Assembly (NCBI GenBank): GCA_023091665.1
Contig: JALJCQ010000012.1
Span: forward strand, 3,720,001-3,784,000
Direction of reading: 5' to 3'
DNA length: 64,000 nucleotides
DNA from: Pythium myriotylum
Lineage: Eukaryota > Oomycota > Peronosporomycetes > Pythiales > Pythiaceae
Shown here: one piece after another, positions 1-10,363 of the stretch
Layout of the letters: each line of letters begins with the position of its first letter
Position numbering within the stretch: the stretch's first letter is position 1
Program-made: the position numbers and the translations under genes
Notes under the pieces: generated by a model
Database searches by the model: none
The model's input: the letters and a program-made list of their open reading frames with translations, nothing else
Told to the model about the DNA's origin: nothing

Positions 1-928
1 CTGGGGCAAAATCCGTCGAGTGTCCTGAATTGTCCACAGCGGGAACATGGAATCAGTCTACACTACCGTGTTCAAATCCAACTCCACCCAAAGAGAACCA
101 AGTGTCTGTCCACGTCGCCGAGTCCTGGCCCACACAGTTTGGATGCTTTGGGTGTCCTCCGGGAAGGTACAGCATGCAGTAAGTCCAACGAACGCGGTGA
201 CTGACCGCCGTCGTCACTAATGATTCGGCGCATCACGCACGAGTTGAATCTTTTCAGGACTGCACAACACTCACAGAAGGGCGATAAGCACTTGCGAACG
301 ATCGTGAACCTGTTTTGTTCGGGCCTGCGTACTTGCATTACCAACACGGCTACCGATCCTGGGCCACGAGCTTCGGATGTCTCGGGTGTCCTCCGGGAAA
401 TCGTCGACAGAGTGAGAGAGATGGGCGACATCAGTGACCCTTCGTTCTAGAAACACCACACAAGAGTTGAAGCCTTGAAGAGCACCACGCGTACTGTATG
501 TATAGTGCACACGTGAGCGAAAGGCCCAACGTAACGCACTGTCCAGACCACAGTAGTAGTGGTGTGAGCAACTGACATCGCTCGACGAAGGATGGAACGT
601 CGGAAGGAATCAGCGGGTCAAAGAGAATCGGTCCACCGATCCTGTATCTTCAACTCGTCGGATCCCGGATCGGCGAACGCAGGGGCCACTTCGTTGGGGC
701 CACACAAACCGTTGCTGCAAATCTCACGTCAGCTTCGAAGAACCGGAAGCACTCGTGGACGCGGTGTCAACACTGCTAGTTCGTCCAAGAAGACCCACCA
801 CCACACCAACGAGCGACCACGGTCAACTGCCTCACAAACCAATTCGCCTTCGCGCGCGCAACACCATCCCCAAGAGCGCAAACCAGCTCTGCCAAGCCCC
901 CAAGTCAACTCGTCCCATCCTCAACACG
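1..928. other. Intergenic DNA with a diverged direct repeat
   Basis: No reading frame here looks like a real protein. Two diverged copies of a segment of about 240 bases lie in tandem, roughly 110-270 and 350-510. Each holds the block GGTGTCCTCCGGGAA followed at similar spacing by a CAC(G/A)CA(C/A)GAGTTGAA block. The last part is probably the 5' leader of the CAP gene starting at 929. The long frame that overlaps that gene in another phase is a composition shadow. Confidence 0.5.
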
Positions 929-1711
929 ATGACCGCCGCCACCAAGATCACCACGCTCACCGCCGCCCTCGCTGCTGCCGCCATCGCCACCCTTGCCACG
1001 CTCCCCACCACCACCCACGCATGGGAACTCGGCTCCGGGAACCGCGTCTACTGGGAAAGCAACTGCGACTTCTACGGCGGAGACCTGTACGCGACCAAGC
1101 AGCCGTCCGAAAAGTGCGGCGACCTGTGTGCCGACGACCCCAAGTGCACGCACTGGACGTGGGAGCCGCAGCAAGGGTGCTGGATGAAGAGCGGCGCGAC
1201 GGCCGCCAAGCGCGCGGCGGCCAATCTCGGCTGCGGCTTCGTCATCGGTCGCTTCGTGCCTGCGGGCGAGACCCCCACGACGACGCCGGCGCCCGGATAC
1301 AACAACGGTCTCACGGCGCAGGAGACCCAGCAGATGCTCGACAGCATCAACTCGCTGCGGCGCAGCAACGGCCTCTCCGCCCTCACCATCGACACGCGGC
1401 TCATGAACGCGGCCGCGGGTCACTCGCGCGACCAGGCTGCGCGCTGCACCATGGGCCACACAGGCGGCGACGGCAAGAGCTTCGGCGACCGCATCACGGC
1501 GCAAGGGTACAGGTGGGGCCAGGCCGCCGAGAACGTCGCGGCCGGCTACGGTGACGTGGCGGGCGTCATGAGCGGCTGGTCCAACTCGCCGTCGCACCGC
1601 GCCAACTTGCTGAGTGCGGGTGTGACGCAGGTGGGTTTTGCGAAGGGCGTCAACAGCGGCTGCAACGGCTACAAGGAGTACTGGACGCAGGACTTTGCGC
1701 GGCCGCAGTAA
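929..1711 (+). CDS. Secreted PAN-CAP (SCP/PR-1-like) protein
   Basis: This is a 260-residue secreted protein. I chose the ATG at 929 because it opens a clean signal peptide (MTAATKITT, Ala/Leu-rich core, cleavage near THA|WEL); an upstream in-frame start would add 58 low-complexity residues. A PAN/Apple-like module with paired cysteines occupies about residues 41-104. A short Thr/Pro linker leads to a CAP domain (about 118-260). The CAP domain has the family landmarks: GHSRDQAARC.MGH, AENVAAG, SPSHRANLL and a terminal YWTQDFA. CAP proteins are extracellular and often bind sterols or lipids; PAN modules bind carbohydrate or protein. Family assignment is firm, exact role unknown. Two further CAP genes follow within 6 kb, so this is a local family. 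Confidence 0.9.
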   Translation: MTAATKITTLTAALAAAAIATLATLPTTTHAWELGSGNRVYWESNCDFYGGDLYATKQPSEKCGDLCADDPKCTHWTWEPQQGCWMKSGATAAKRAAANLGCGFVIGRFVPAGETPTTTPAPGYNNGLTAQETQQMLDSINSLRRSNGLSALTIDTRLMNAAAGHSRDQAARCTMGHTGGDGKSFGDRITAQGYRWGQAAENVAAGYGDVAGVMSGWSNSPSHRANLLSAGVTQVGFAKGVNSGCNGYKEYWTQDFARPQ

Positions 1712-3976
1712 TCAACTACTTCGAAGTGATCGAACGTGGTTTTTACATCGGTAGTCTAGTCTGCATCGGGAGCCTTGGCTTTGACTTTGAAGTTGAGGTC
1801 TATTAGATCGCTACGTTTAAAGAATCCAATAGCCGCAGCTGTTCGGGCTGCACCTTTTTATCTTTTCTTCAGGACAAGACGGTCCACCGTCGACGGCAAG
1901 CACACTCTTTTCCTGACATCGTCGGGAATGTTCCGACGGCCTTCTGTCAAACCGGTCTAATCAGTTCTTCTGTTCAACCGGGCGTATCATGGTTGCTTGT
2001 GGCTTGCTGCCGTCGCGGAGCCTTAGCGACGACCACAAACGGGTGAACTCCCTCGTACCTCTCCAGGCACTGTCGTCTGGCTTTTAATCGATGGAGCAGT
2101 CGATCACCAAACGTTCTTCGCTCCGTCCTCTGCAGATCTACCAAGTCAAGGTAGCCTACATGCACACTCGTCCTCTTCCTTCGCTCGCCACCACCGGAGC
2201 GGCGGCTGCGTCGTCACCAAGCGCGTCTAGCACGCCTTCTCTTCCCTTGCGGGTCTTCTCCTTCGCTCGCCACCACCGGAGTAGCGACCGCGTCGTTCTG
2301 CTGTGGCACGTACTTTGCGCACGCGCATTTCGAAGCCTTGAGTCGTTGGAGCTGACGACAGCTTCGTTCTTTCTTCACTCCAGGGCAGGGCACGCCCAGC
2401 GTACGCCTTCCGACACCCACATAGCCCACTCCCTCCGGCGCATCCTGCAGCTCCAGGCTTCTCCGCGCGCGGCCTCGGAACTCGAGCTCGGCGATCTTCA
2501 TGCGCCATGGGCGACTCTCCGTGCATGATCGTCGCAAACGAGCGGCTCACATTGCCCGCGAGTGGTCGCCCGAGGGCGACCCTTGGAAAAGCTGGAAGAA
2601 GCTGGAAGGAGTCGAAGGGTCGCTTGTGCGGTTGGCCGCAAATTGGAGAGTTGCATCGGGAGCCTGTATGCTAAGGACTGTAGGCTGTAGGTTGTGAGCA
2701 TCCTTTTAGGGACGGCTAGAAAGTGAGAGTCCGAGTAGGGAATCGTGGTAGTGGTCTCAGCGGATGAGTGACTGACCAACTATTTGCAATATATACTGTG
2801 CGTGATGGATTTACTGCTGTTCATGGATGTTCTTCACTTTCCATAGGCTAAGGTTGCATGGATCTGGATCCGAGCCACCAACAGAATGGCGAACGAGCTG
2901 ACGACTCGCACTCTGGACTTGCGCGTCACCACTCCTGTCAGCGTACCTGAACTCCTTGCCTACGATCTGCGACCGTGGTGGTCCATCCAGCCCCTCTGCG
3001 TTGAGAACAGGACTCACCAGGTTGTAGGATTCATAACAGTGCGATCCAATGAACCTCACCTTCAAAGTCAAAGACAGGACTCACCAGGCACACCTCAGAG
3101 CTATTAGGCTTCACATCCGTTGAACTCAATAATAGACTTCGTTGCATCATCGTAATTGATGAGATGAACTCCGTCAAAACGAATGAGGTGTTTGCAACAG
3201 GCTTGGCTTTGATGGCCTTGGCAAAAGGCTCATACCTCCGCCATACCATTAACTTGACGGTGCTAGGCTATCAGATCAGGACATGTCTGCTGTATGTATT
3301 GCGACCAACAGGCACTGAATGCATCATCATCAAAAGACGCATTACATGTATCGTAGTCGGAAGTCCGTCGTGCTGTCCGCAACACAGCAGGATCAACCGT
3401 GCCTGCCTGATTGACCACTGTCAATCCCCGGTCGAATGACACACTGGCGACGATCGAGGGGTGCCGCCCGAATGACTGACCATGACTCGATGCCACGAAG
3501 TTGAATCAACTAGACACCATGTATCTGGTTCATTCGACTTCGATGTGAAGTCATCACATTTGCCCGAGAGGGGCCTTGTATTCAAGTCTCCCGATTCATC
3601 ACGATCATGATCACTCAATCTTCAAGGTACCTCTCATCTTTTATACGTCCAGATCCACGAGGTTGCCAACCAGAATATTACGAAGTCTTGGGAGCACCTT
3701 AAAACTAATATTATGAAGCATTGCTCTATTATTTTGCATTCCATGTAAAAATTGTATACTAACCATTCTCTTGAAATTATACACTTGCTAAGTTGGTACT
3801 ATTTAGACTTATGTGTAAGCCGAGGAATTCTCCAGTGTACATAGGCACCTCGTCAGTAGACATGAAATTCCTAGATCCACTTCATGCGTCAGTAGTGTGT
3901 CTCTCTAGTCAGTTGAGTGTGCGTGCTCAGCATTGAAGATCCCAACTACTCACATTTGCAATTGCGAAACAGCCCG
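1712..3976. other. Intergenic DNA, no convincing gene
   Basis: Short frames only, none with recognisable domains. Around 2160-2310 a segment of about 45 bases containing CCTTCGCTCGCCACCACCGG occurs twice, about 84 bases apart. Near 3008-3092 the block ACAGGACTCACCAG occurs twice. The stretch 3640-3850 is AT-rich. An ATG at 3862 opens a 24-codon frame with a weak signal-like start (MKFLDPLHASVVCLSS) that stops before the next gene; it is not in frame with that gene and could only join it through an intron I cannot show. Confidence 0.4.
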
Positions 3977-4762
3977 ATGAAGACCACCGTGACGACTACC
4001 ACGAGAACGACGTCCAGTCTCGGCGGCGGAGGTATCCTCCACGGCCGCATCACGCCCGTCACCGTGACGCAAACGAAGACGCTGACCTCCACGCATGACA
4101 ACGCTCTCGTGGCCCAGAAGACGCAGCAGATGGTTGATATCATCGATTTGCTCCGGTGCCCAAGCAAAATCGACGCGCAGCCCCAGTCATCCGGAATTGA
4201 CAACGGTCTCACTGCGTTGGAGGCCCAGCAGATGCTTGAGATCATCAACTCGCTCCGAAGCCGCAATGGCCTCTCCCCACTCACTAACGACACGAAGCCC
4301 TCGATCATCGCACCGCCGACCCCGACGACTACGCCGTCACATACACCGGGATGCGCACACGACAACGGTCTCACGGCGCAGGAGACCCAACAAATGCTCG
4401 ACTGCATCAACGCGCAGCGAAGCAGCAATGGACTGCCCCCGCTCTCGATCGACCCACGGCTCATGAAAGCTGCTGCGGGCCACTCGCGCGACCAGGCTGC
4501 GCGCTGCACGATGGGTCACGCAGGCGGAGACGGGAAGAACTTTAGTAGCCGCATCACCGCGCAGGGATACAAGTGGGGCCAAGCCGCTGAGAACGTCGCT
4601 GCTGGTCAGCATGACGTCGCGGGTGTTATGACCGGCTGGCTCAAGTCTGCTCCTCACCGTGCGAACCTACTTAACCCCGGTGTGACGCACGTGGGCTTTG
4701 CGAAATGTGTCGGTGGTGGCAACAAGCCGTATTGGACACAAGTATTTGCGCGACCACTGTAG
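3977..4762 (+). CDS. CAP-domain protein with triplicated N-terminal helix, no visible signal peptide
   Basis: This is a paralogue of the PAN-CAP gene at 929. The C-terminal half (about residues 125-261) is a complete CAP domain: GHSRDQAARCTMGH, AAENVAAG, APHRANLL and YWTQVFARPL. It differs in having no PAN module and no hydrophobic leader after the first ATG (MKTTVTTTTRTTSS, a Thr-rich start). The first CAP helix, of the form DNGLTAQETQQML..INS.R, is present three times: nucleotides about 4096-4170 (most diverged), 4198-4290 and 4360-4450. Only the third runs into the CAP core. The start is uncertain: the frame is open upstream to 3917 without ATG, and an unrecognised 5' exon could supply a leader. 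It could be a secreted protein with a missed exon, an intracellular relic, or a young pseudogene. Confidence 0.7.
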   Translation: MKTTVTTTTRTTSSLGGGGILHGRITPVTVTQTKTLTSTHDNALVAQKTQQMVDIIDLLRCPSKIDAQPQSSGIDNGLTALEAQQMLEIINSLRSRNGLSPLTNDTKPSIIAPPTPTTTPSHTPGCAHDNGLTAQETQQMLDCINAQRSSNGLPPLSIDPRLMKAAAGHSRDQAARCTMGHAGGDGKNFSSRITAQGYKWGQAAENVAAGQHDVAGVMTGWLKSAPHRANLLNPGVTHVGFAKCVGGGNKPYWTQVFARPL

Positions 4763-5975
4763 GCGATGTGAAGAAGTGATGAAGTCCGAGTCCGAGTTGA
4801 AGTACATGATCCCAAGGTATCCTTGATTAATATTATCAGTTGTTGCAAAGCTGAAAGTTATCACTCGGTGGACTTTGCTTTCTCTCGTTGATGTCAAGAC
4901 GCGATCTTCAAAATATGTGACTGGCGTCCATCGGCTTGTTCGGGTGTATTCACCGATCAAGTTGAAGTATCCCAACCTCAGCATTACTTTAATCTTATGT
5001 GTGTATTTTCAATTTGAATAACACTGTAACATAATGCAACTGTATATGCATAGCCACCTGTTTTTACTTCTTAAATATAATAATTTATCGTAAATCGATG
5101 TTAATTTGATTGTCTACATACCGTGAAAAGTTGGCGAACCCAAGCGTTTGGGTACCCAAGTCCGCCCCTCCAGGTCACTTCGTTGAACGCATTCACCTCG
5201 TGTCTCCTGGCAGCCGCACGAATTGCTATTCCAGTTGTGATTCCGCTCGCTGACACTCGAGCCCCATCGCCATCAAGCCCACGTCGGCCTCTCTCGTGAT
5301 TATCTCGGCGTTTCTCGACTGATTGTGGCGGCATTTGTGCAAATGACGCCGGGTGCGCGCATTGGTCCTGGGAGCTTTTCAATGGCGCCATGTGGAAGAA
5401 AAACACGGACCGCGGGTAGGTTTCGTATGTTGGCCGTTATTTGACCAAGACACAGAGGATCTGGTTGAGTTCGGTCAGAATTTCGAGAACGATGCTCGGA
5501 GTTCTTGCATGAAGCTCCACACGGAACATTCTCCAAGTCGTGGTCACTTTCAGTGCCCACTATCATGGTTTGAAAGTACTAGTTGGCACTCGAGTTATAG
5601 TCGATTGATGGGGAAGCCAATCAATGCAGTAGGTTTACTCGTTTGGACTGTAGTTGAGAGATTCCATTTGAATCCTCGCCACCGGAACGGCATGAAAATT
5701 GAGTAATAAATATATGGCAGACTTTCGTGTAAAGACCGAAACTGGCAGATCTTCGAGTAAAAGGAAAGGAAGAGGTAGGTCATCGAGTAAACCCTATAAA
5801 ATGTTTAGGGTGGGAAGACAATCGAGCAAGTTGATGATTTGTGGGGGTCACAAGGTTATCACAAATCCAAATCCAATTGAAAATGACGTGGCAGTTGCAG
5901 GGTATCATTACCACAACATGATCTCGACGATACCTATTTCATCACGTGCTTATTGCACGCGATGCCCATCATCTC
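4763..5975. other. Intergenic DNA, no gene seen
   Basis: This separates a plus-strand and a minus-strand CAP gene, whose 3' ends face each other. It is AT-rich near 5000-5100 and 5700-5900. The short frames show no domain, leader or composition suggesting coding. Confidence 0.4.
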
Positions 5976-6941
5976 CTACGCTGGATGGGACAATACCAAA
6001 GTCCAGAACTGCGCCTGGTTACAGCCGATGGCACGTGCGAAGCCAACGTTTGTGCTGAACCCGTCCATGATCTTGTTCCCCCACTCGTTTAGGACAGCAG
6101 TGGCACTAGCCGCTGTGTTGGAACTCAGGGAAGACCCGTCACGGTTGTTCATAGTGTATCCTTCAGTCAGAATCTCCACCGGAATGTATGGAATGAGGAG
6201 CGAGCACGAACTCGCCATGGTCTGGGCTCTCTTGAATGCCATTTTCGTGAGCCCGTCGTCGATCGAGACAGGAGGACTGCCGGCTGCAATGCGAGCACTG
6301 TTGATTTTGTTGAGCATATAAAGCGAGTCGCTGATGGAGATGCCGTTCGGAACCGTCGTCGGTACAAAGCGGCCAATGGCGTACGCACAGTGAACCCCGT
6401 CGACTTCGGTGCGCGTTGACGTCCATCCAGTCTTCATCCAACACGTTCCGCCGTTGAAATCGGACCAGGACCAGTGAGAACAGCTCGCGTCGTCGGCGCA
6501 ATAGTCCCCACAGTCACCAGGCGGGGCCTCCACCCAGTACAAGTCGTTGCCTTGAAGGTCGCAGTTGTCGTGGTACATGACGCGGCCATCCGAGCCCAGC
6601 AGCCACATCGAGGCGCTATTGTCGGGAGCGATCGGCTTGAATTGATCGATCTTGAAGCCGCAGTTGATCCCGTCCGGGTGGGTAATCTCATTATCCGGGC
6701 TGTCTTTCATCCAGCACGTGCCGCCGCTGCTTCCTTCCCATGCCCAAGACCTGCAGCGGCTGTCGCTCGCGCAAAAGTCTCCGCAGGCATCGGATGGAGC
6801 CTGAATTGAAGCGTAGTCGTTCCCTTTAAAGTCACAGTTGCTTGCGTACACGACCTTGTTGTTGGAGCCAATAAACCACGCACAAGCCGGCGATGCGAGC
6901 ACGGAAACTGCGAATAGCACAGCTGGTGACAAGATCTTCAT
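5976..6941 (-). CDS. Secreted PAN-PAN-degenerate CAP protein
   Basis: A 321-residue secreted protein. It opens with MKILSPAVLFAVSVLASPACA, a good signal peptide. Two PAN/Apple-like modules follow (about residues 30-105 and 110-188), each with the SNCD/DNCD start, CGDFCA or CGDYCA, S..W.W and GTCWMK blocks seen in the PAN of the gene at 929. The C-terminal region (about 195-321) aligns with CAP: helix MLNKINSARIAAG, a terminal FWTLVLSHPA, and NVGFARAIGC matching the VGFAKG strand. The CAP pocket residues are lost: the GHSRDQAARC histidine, the AENVAAG glutamate and the HRANLL histidine have no equivalent. It is probably a binding or structural variant. The architecture is certain from motifs, the function is not. 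Confidence 0.88.
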   Translation of the reverse strand: MKILSPAVLFAVSVLASPACAWFIGSNNKVVYASNCDFKGNDYASIQAPSDACGDFCASDSRCRSWAWEGSSGGTCWMKDSPDNEITHPDGINCGFKIDQFKPIAPDNSASMWLLGSDGRVMYHDNCDLQGNDLYWVEAPPGDCGDYCADDASCSHWSWSDFNGGTCWMKTGWTSTRTEVDGVHCAYAIGRFVPTTVPNGISISDSLYMLNKINSARIAAGSPPVSIDDGLTKMAFKRAQTMASSCSLLIPYIPVEILTEGYTMNNRDGSSLSSNTAASATAVLNEWGNKIMDGFSTNVGFARAIGCNQAQFWTLVLSHPA

Positions 6942-7795
6942 CCTGGGGCTTGAAGTAGTCGAGGAGCCTGAGGGTGACTTGAGGAACGCTTAGAAAAAAG
7001 GGAAATGGCAACCATGCAATGCCTTGAAGTGTGGCAAAACAATGTACAGAGTTGCTTGGGTTCATTGCATTCCCGACGCCTTGGGTTCACAACACAACAC
7101 TGACTGGTTTCTGCAACGTTCGATACAGTAACTTGAAAGGCCTAGCAAATAGGGCTGCCAGCGCCACATATCTTTTGTTGGTCCTGTTGGTTCTACGAAC
7201 CTCGAACTTGATGCAGACCAAAATATTGTCATGAACACAGGGTGGTGGTAGTACATCTTGTAGTTTGACTTCATTTGCATGCTGCTGTTGTTGAAGCCGA
7301 CGGGAAAAAAGGAAACTCACAACAAGCAGAAGCAATGAAAGCGACAAGAGAGTCCATTTCGAGTGTTCTCCATCGGCTCCACCTACCACCAACTTAACTC
7401 TTTTTTTCTTCAAACGTAATCAACTCTGTTGCTTACGAACTACGCGTTCAACAAATCGGTTGAACGCGAACGGAGCAGACGTTAGGTTCTAACGTCTGAA
7501 GAGTGTGGAGACACGCCCAATTCGGGACGCCAACACACTCGCCGCCGATCAAACTGCAATGCAGATGAACGGCGACTTGCCTGCGCGACTCGACGGCTCC
7601 CCCGCCGACCGCGACTTCCTCTGCGCCCACTTCGATACCCACGAACGGCGACTTTCCCCGCGTGCGCGTCCCGATCCACTGGCAGACGACAGCCTCGCTA
7701 GCCGAATGACTTAGTCCCAACTTTCTTCCGACGACGCAGCGATCTCCTTCCTTCTCCACCACAGCGGACTCATTGGCGTCTTGGCTCTTCCGCGG

Positions 7796-8650
7796 GCGGC
7801 GCTCCTCGTGCGCCTGGGGCGACTTTCCGAGCACGAGCGGCGCCGACCCGCGGGTGCTTCTCCGGTCGCGAGAGCAGACGCCGAGTCGCTTGGCGATGCT
7901 TGGAAGGCACGAGTTGGAAAGTGAGCTTGAGGAGATGGAGGAGAGTTGCAGCCAGCAATGGGACAGGGTGTACCTGTGAGAAATGATTGTGGAGTGATGG
8001 GCGGTTTAATTAGATCAATGAACGCGTGGCGTTGGTACCTTTCAAAACGCATATCTCGAACCAATCGCCCGGAACGAGGCGGTTGCTCCTCCAACTGCCA
8101 AGTTCAATCGGCTCTTAACGGACCTGGCGAGGTTCTTAACTCCATCAACCGCTCGTCGAGCTCTCTCTTTCTTGGATCTTTGCAGTGGGCTCCAGCGCCC
8201 ATTCAAGTTGGCTGTTGAGTGCTGTGGCTCTTTGGAGACGGCGGCGGCGGCTCGTGTGGGCTCACTGCTAACAAAATGGCTCGGAATTTCGCGGCCGGCG
8301 TCTCGGGCCAGTCCGTCGTGTCGGTTCGGAGCTCCTGGCTCTTCGAAGATCTCTTTCAACAGGTCTTTTTCAAGTATGGTCCATACTCAGTTAAAAGTAC
8401 CATCACTCCGATATCATATAACACAGGTCATGAAGGAAACTCCTGCAAGTGATCTTGAAGAGGCCTCTTGCCCCCTGAGAGCCCTCGTTGGGAATGCTTT
8501 TTCGCGTGCCACTCACTTTCCAACTCGCCTCCAAGCCTCGACATCGACAAGAGACCTGCGGTTGCCCGCGGTTAGCGAACCGCGGGCCTTTGCGTGCGGC
8601 GACGCTCGTGCTCGGAAAGTCGCCCCTGGCGCACGAGGATCGCCGCTGCA
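7796..8650. repeat. Diverged inverted repeat (arms about 130 bp)
   Basis: The arm at about 7796-7925 matches the reverse complement of about 8515-8650. The strongest block is the 20-base GGGGCGACTTTCCGAGCACG flanked by CTCGTGCGCC on one side. Insertions separate this from a second block GAGTTGGAAAGTGAG. It could be the ends of a decayed element or two oppositely inserted copies of a dispersed repeat. Confidence 0.5.
8564..8587. repeat. Perfect GC-rich hairpin
   Basis: GCCCGCGGTT and its reverse complement AACCGCGGGC are separated by four bases (AGCG). The hairpin lies within one arm of the larger diverged inverted repeat and no gene ends next to it, so a terminator role is not supported. Confidence 0.6.
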
Positions 8651-9734
8651 GAGAGCCAGTGGCAGCCCAGTCGTGCTTGTCGTGTGAGCGTGGAGATCGC
8701 CACATCGTCAGAAGGACTCGACCAGTCACGCGCGGACACCCGCCGTCTGTAAGTGGATCTGAACGTGTGTGCGAAAGAGAGGCCTTTCGGCCGTTGGAAT
8801 CGGCCGAAGTGGCGTGAGCGAGTCGTCGTCGTCGAAGGAGCAGCGTTAGTACCATCAGAAACAAAATCATCAACAACTTCATCAACACCACCAACATCAC
8901 CAGAATAACAAAAACATCAACCGCAGTACCAACAGAGCCAGCAACAACAGAATCAAGACCAGAAAAAAGTTATAGCAGCATCAACAGCCAGTTCGCCTAG
9001 CGTAGGGTAGTGATGAAAATCCTTGAGTTGAATGAATCCATCGCATTGAGCTCTGTCATTCTTCTAAACCATAAAAATCGTGATGATCTAATGCCATCCG
9101 CGACCAGTCAACCGCAGCCACGGTTTTGTTCTAAACGGCGCAATTTAGTCCAGCGACGCTCGGCACCTAGTGCGTACGAGTAGTATGGAACTAAGAATTT
9201 GCTTTGTCTGGAAACAAAATGGATCACGCTGGGCCATGTGTTGGTGGTTGAACGGCAAAGGCGAACTGAACTCTTGGGCTAGCCACTTATTCGGTTCCTG
9301 GGCTTCGTGGACTAAAGACTTCCTGACGAATGCTCTACGAGATGCAACATATTTGACCTGACAATTACTGGGCCGAGGCCGCTTGGCTTGAGCCCGTGGC
9401 ACGCTGCACAACCCGACGCAGAGCAAGTTGCGAGAGAAATCGAAGTGCATGCACCTACAGCGTGTCTTTGGGGAACTCTGCTGACGAATACCTGTGATCC
9501 ATCGAGGCCCTCAGCTTAAGAGACCCGTCAGTCAGTGTGCTCTCATCTTGCTGCGTTCTCGTGTAATTCGCAGTTGCGCATCGAAAAAAGTCCCTGCCAG
9601 TATCTTGTTCGTGAACTGTTTCCTTTAATTCATTTATAGAGTTACTCCCCACCATGTAATGTACGGCATCGGAGCTCACCGTCACTCCTTTATCGATTAT
9701 AAGAGGTATTGACCTGCCTTCTTGTCCGAGTCTC

Positions 9735-9749
9735 TTCATTCTCCATTCT
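9735..9749 (+). promoter_or_regulatory. Oomycete Inr/FPR-like core promoter
   Basis: TTCATTCTCCATTCT lies 35-49 bases before the ATG at 9784. It resembles the known oomycete core promoter, a TCATT-type initiator with a CAWTT flank (GCTCATTYYNCAWTTT). It supports the choice of start for the small secreted protein. Confidence 0.55.
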
Positions 9750-9783
9750 GCTTCATTCTTGCCCAACACTACCACCAGGTCGC

Positions 9784-10107
9784 ATGCGTCTCCACGAAGC
9801 TGCGTCTTTTCTTGTATCCTCGGCGGCGATGCTCAGTGGCATCACAGCACGAGATGCTTCGAATGCGACGGCCGCCGATCTCTTCTCGCTCGTGAACCCC
9901 AACATGGCACTGGGTTTTGCCGACGACGCAATCGCCGTCGCCATGCCAGACTCGCGTGCGATCATGGACCACCTCACGGACGCCCAGGAAGAAGAGATCG
10001 TCACTCAGACGCTCAGAGACATTGGTCGTGTCTACAGCAAGATTGAGATGCCCAAGGTTCAATCAGACGAGGAGAGTGTATCGTTCGACTCGATTATGTC
10101 TCCGTGA
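9784..10107 (+). CDS. Small secreted acidic protein, unknown function
   Basis: A 107-residue protein. The ATG at 9784 is preferred over any upstream in-frame start because it opens a signal peptide (MRLHEAASFLVSSAAMLSGITA) and follows an Inr-like element. The mature part is acidic, has no cysteine, and holds a possible N-glycosylation site (NAT) near its start. A predicted helix (HLTDAQEEEIVTQTLRD) lies in the middle. I see no RxLR or LFLAK motif, so I do not call it a host-translocated effector. It is not recognised; size, leader and position beside elicitin genes are compatible with an apoplastic protein. Confidence 0.6.
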   Translation: MRLHEAASFLVSSAAMLSGITARDASNATAADLFSLVNPNMALGFADDAIAVAMPDSRAIMDHLTDAQEEEIVTQTLRDIGRVYSKIEMPKVQSDEESVSFDSIMSP

Positions 10108-10363
10108 ACACCGATGTTCAAAACCATCATACAAGTAGCATTGTAGTAGTCTACTCGACACTGGTGAGAAGGTTCCGTTGATGAAGTATTCGTGACGGTT
10201 TGTATATGGAAAAAGGATGGTCTTTAGAAGCACAGTTTCGTCCGACATGCCATGAGTTGTCCTGTGTTGCGAATAGAAGAAGGAACTTGTCCGGTGAAAT
10301 TGTGTATAGGATCAAGTACGCTATGTCGTTTTTGCCCTAGCGTGAGATAAGCATTCAAGATGT

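Larger units (their letters stand above)
6942..9734. other. Repeat-rich intergenic region
   Basis: Nearly 2.8 kb without a supportable gene. A diverged inverted repeat has arms near 7796-7925 and 8515-8650; both carry the block GGGGCGACTTTCCGAGCACG (in opposite orientation), with flanking similarity including GAGTTGGAAAGTGAG. A GC-rich perfect hairpin lies inside the right arm at 8564-8587. A CAA/ATC-rich low-complexity stretch covers about 8845-8990. This looks like decayed mobile or duplicated DNA; I recognise no transposase or reverse transcriptase. Confidence 0.45.

Noticed and set aside
592..1554. 320-codon open frame ahead of and overlapping the first CAP gene
   Set aside because: It is rich in Arg, His and Pro and overlaps the well-supported PAN-CAP frame in another phase; a GC-composition shadow.
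9784..10107. RxLR effector
   Set aside because: No RxLR or dEER motif follows the signal peptide.
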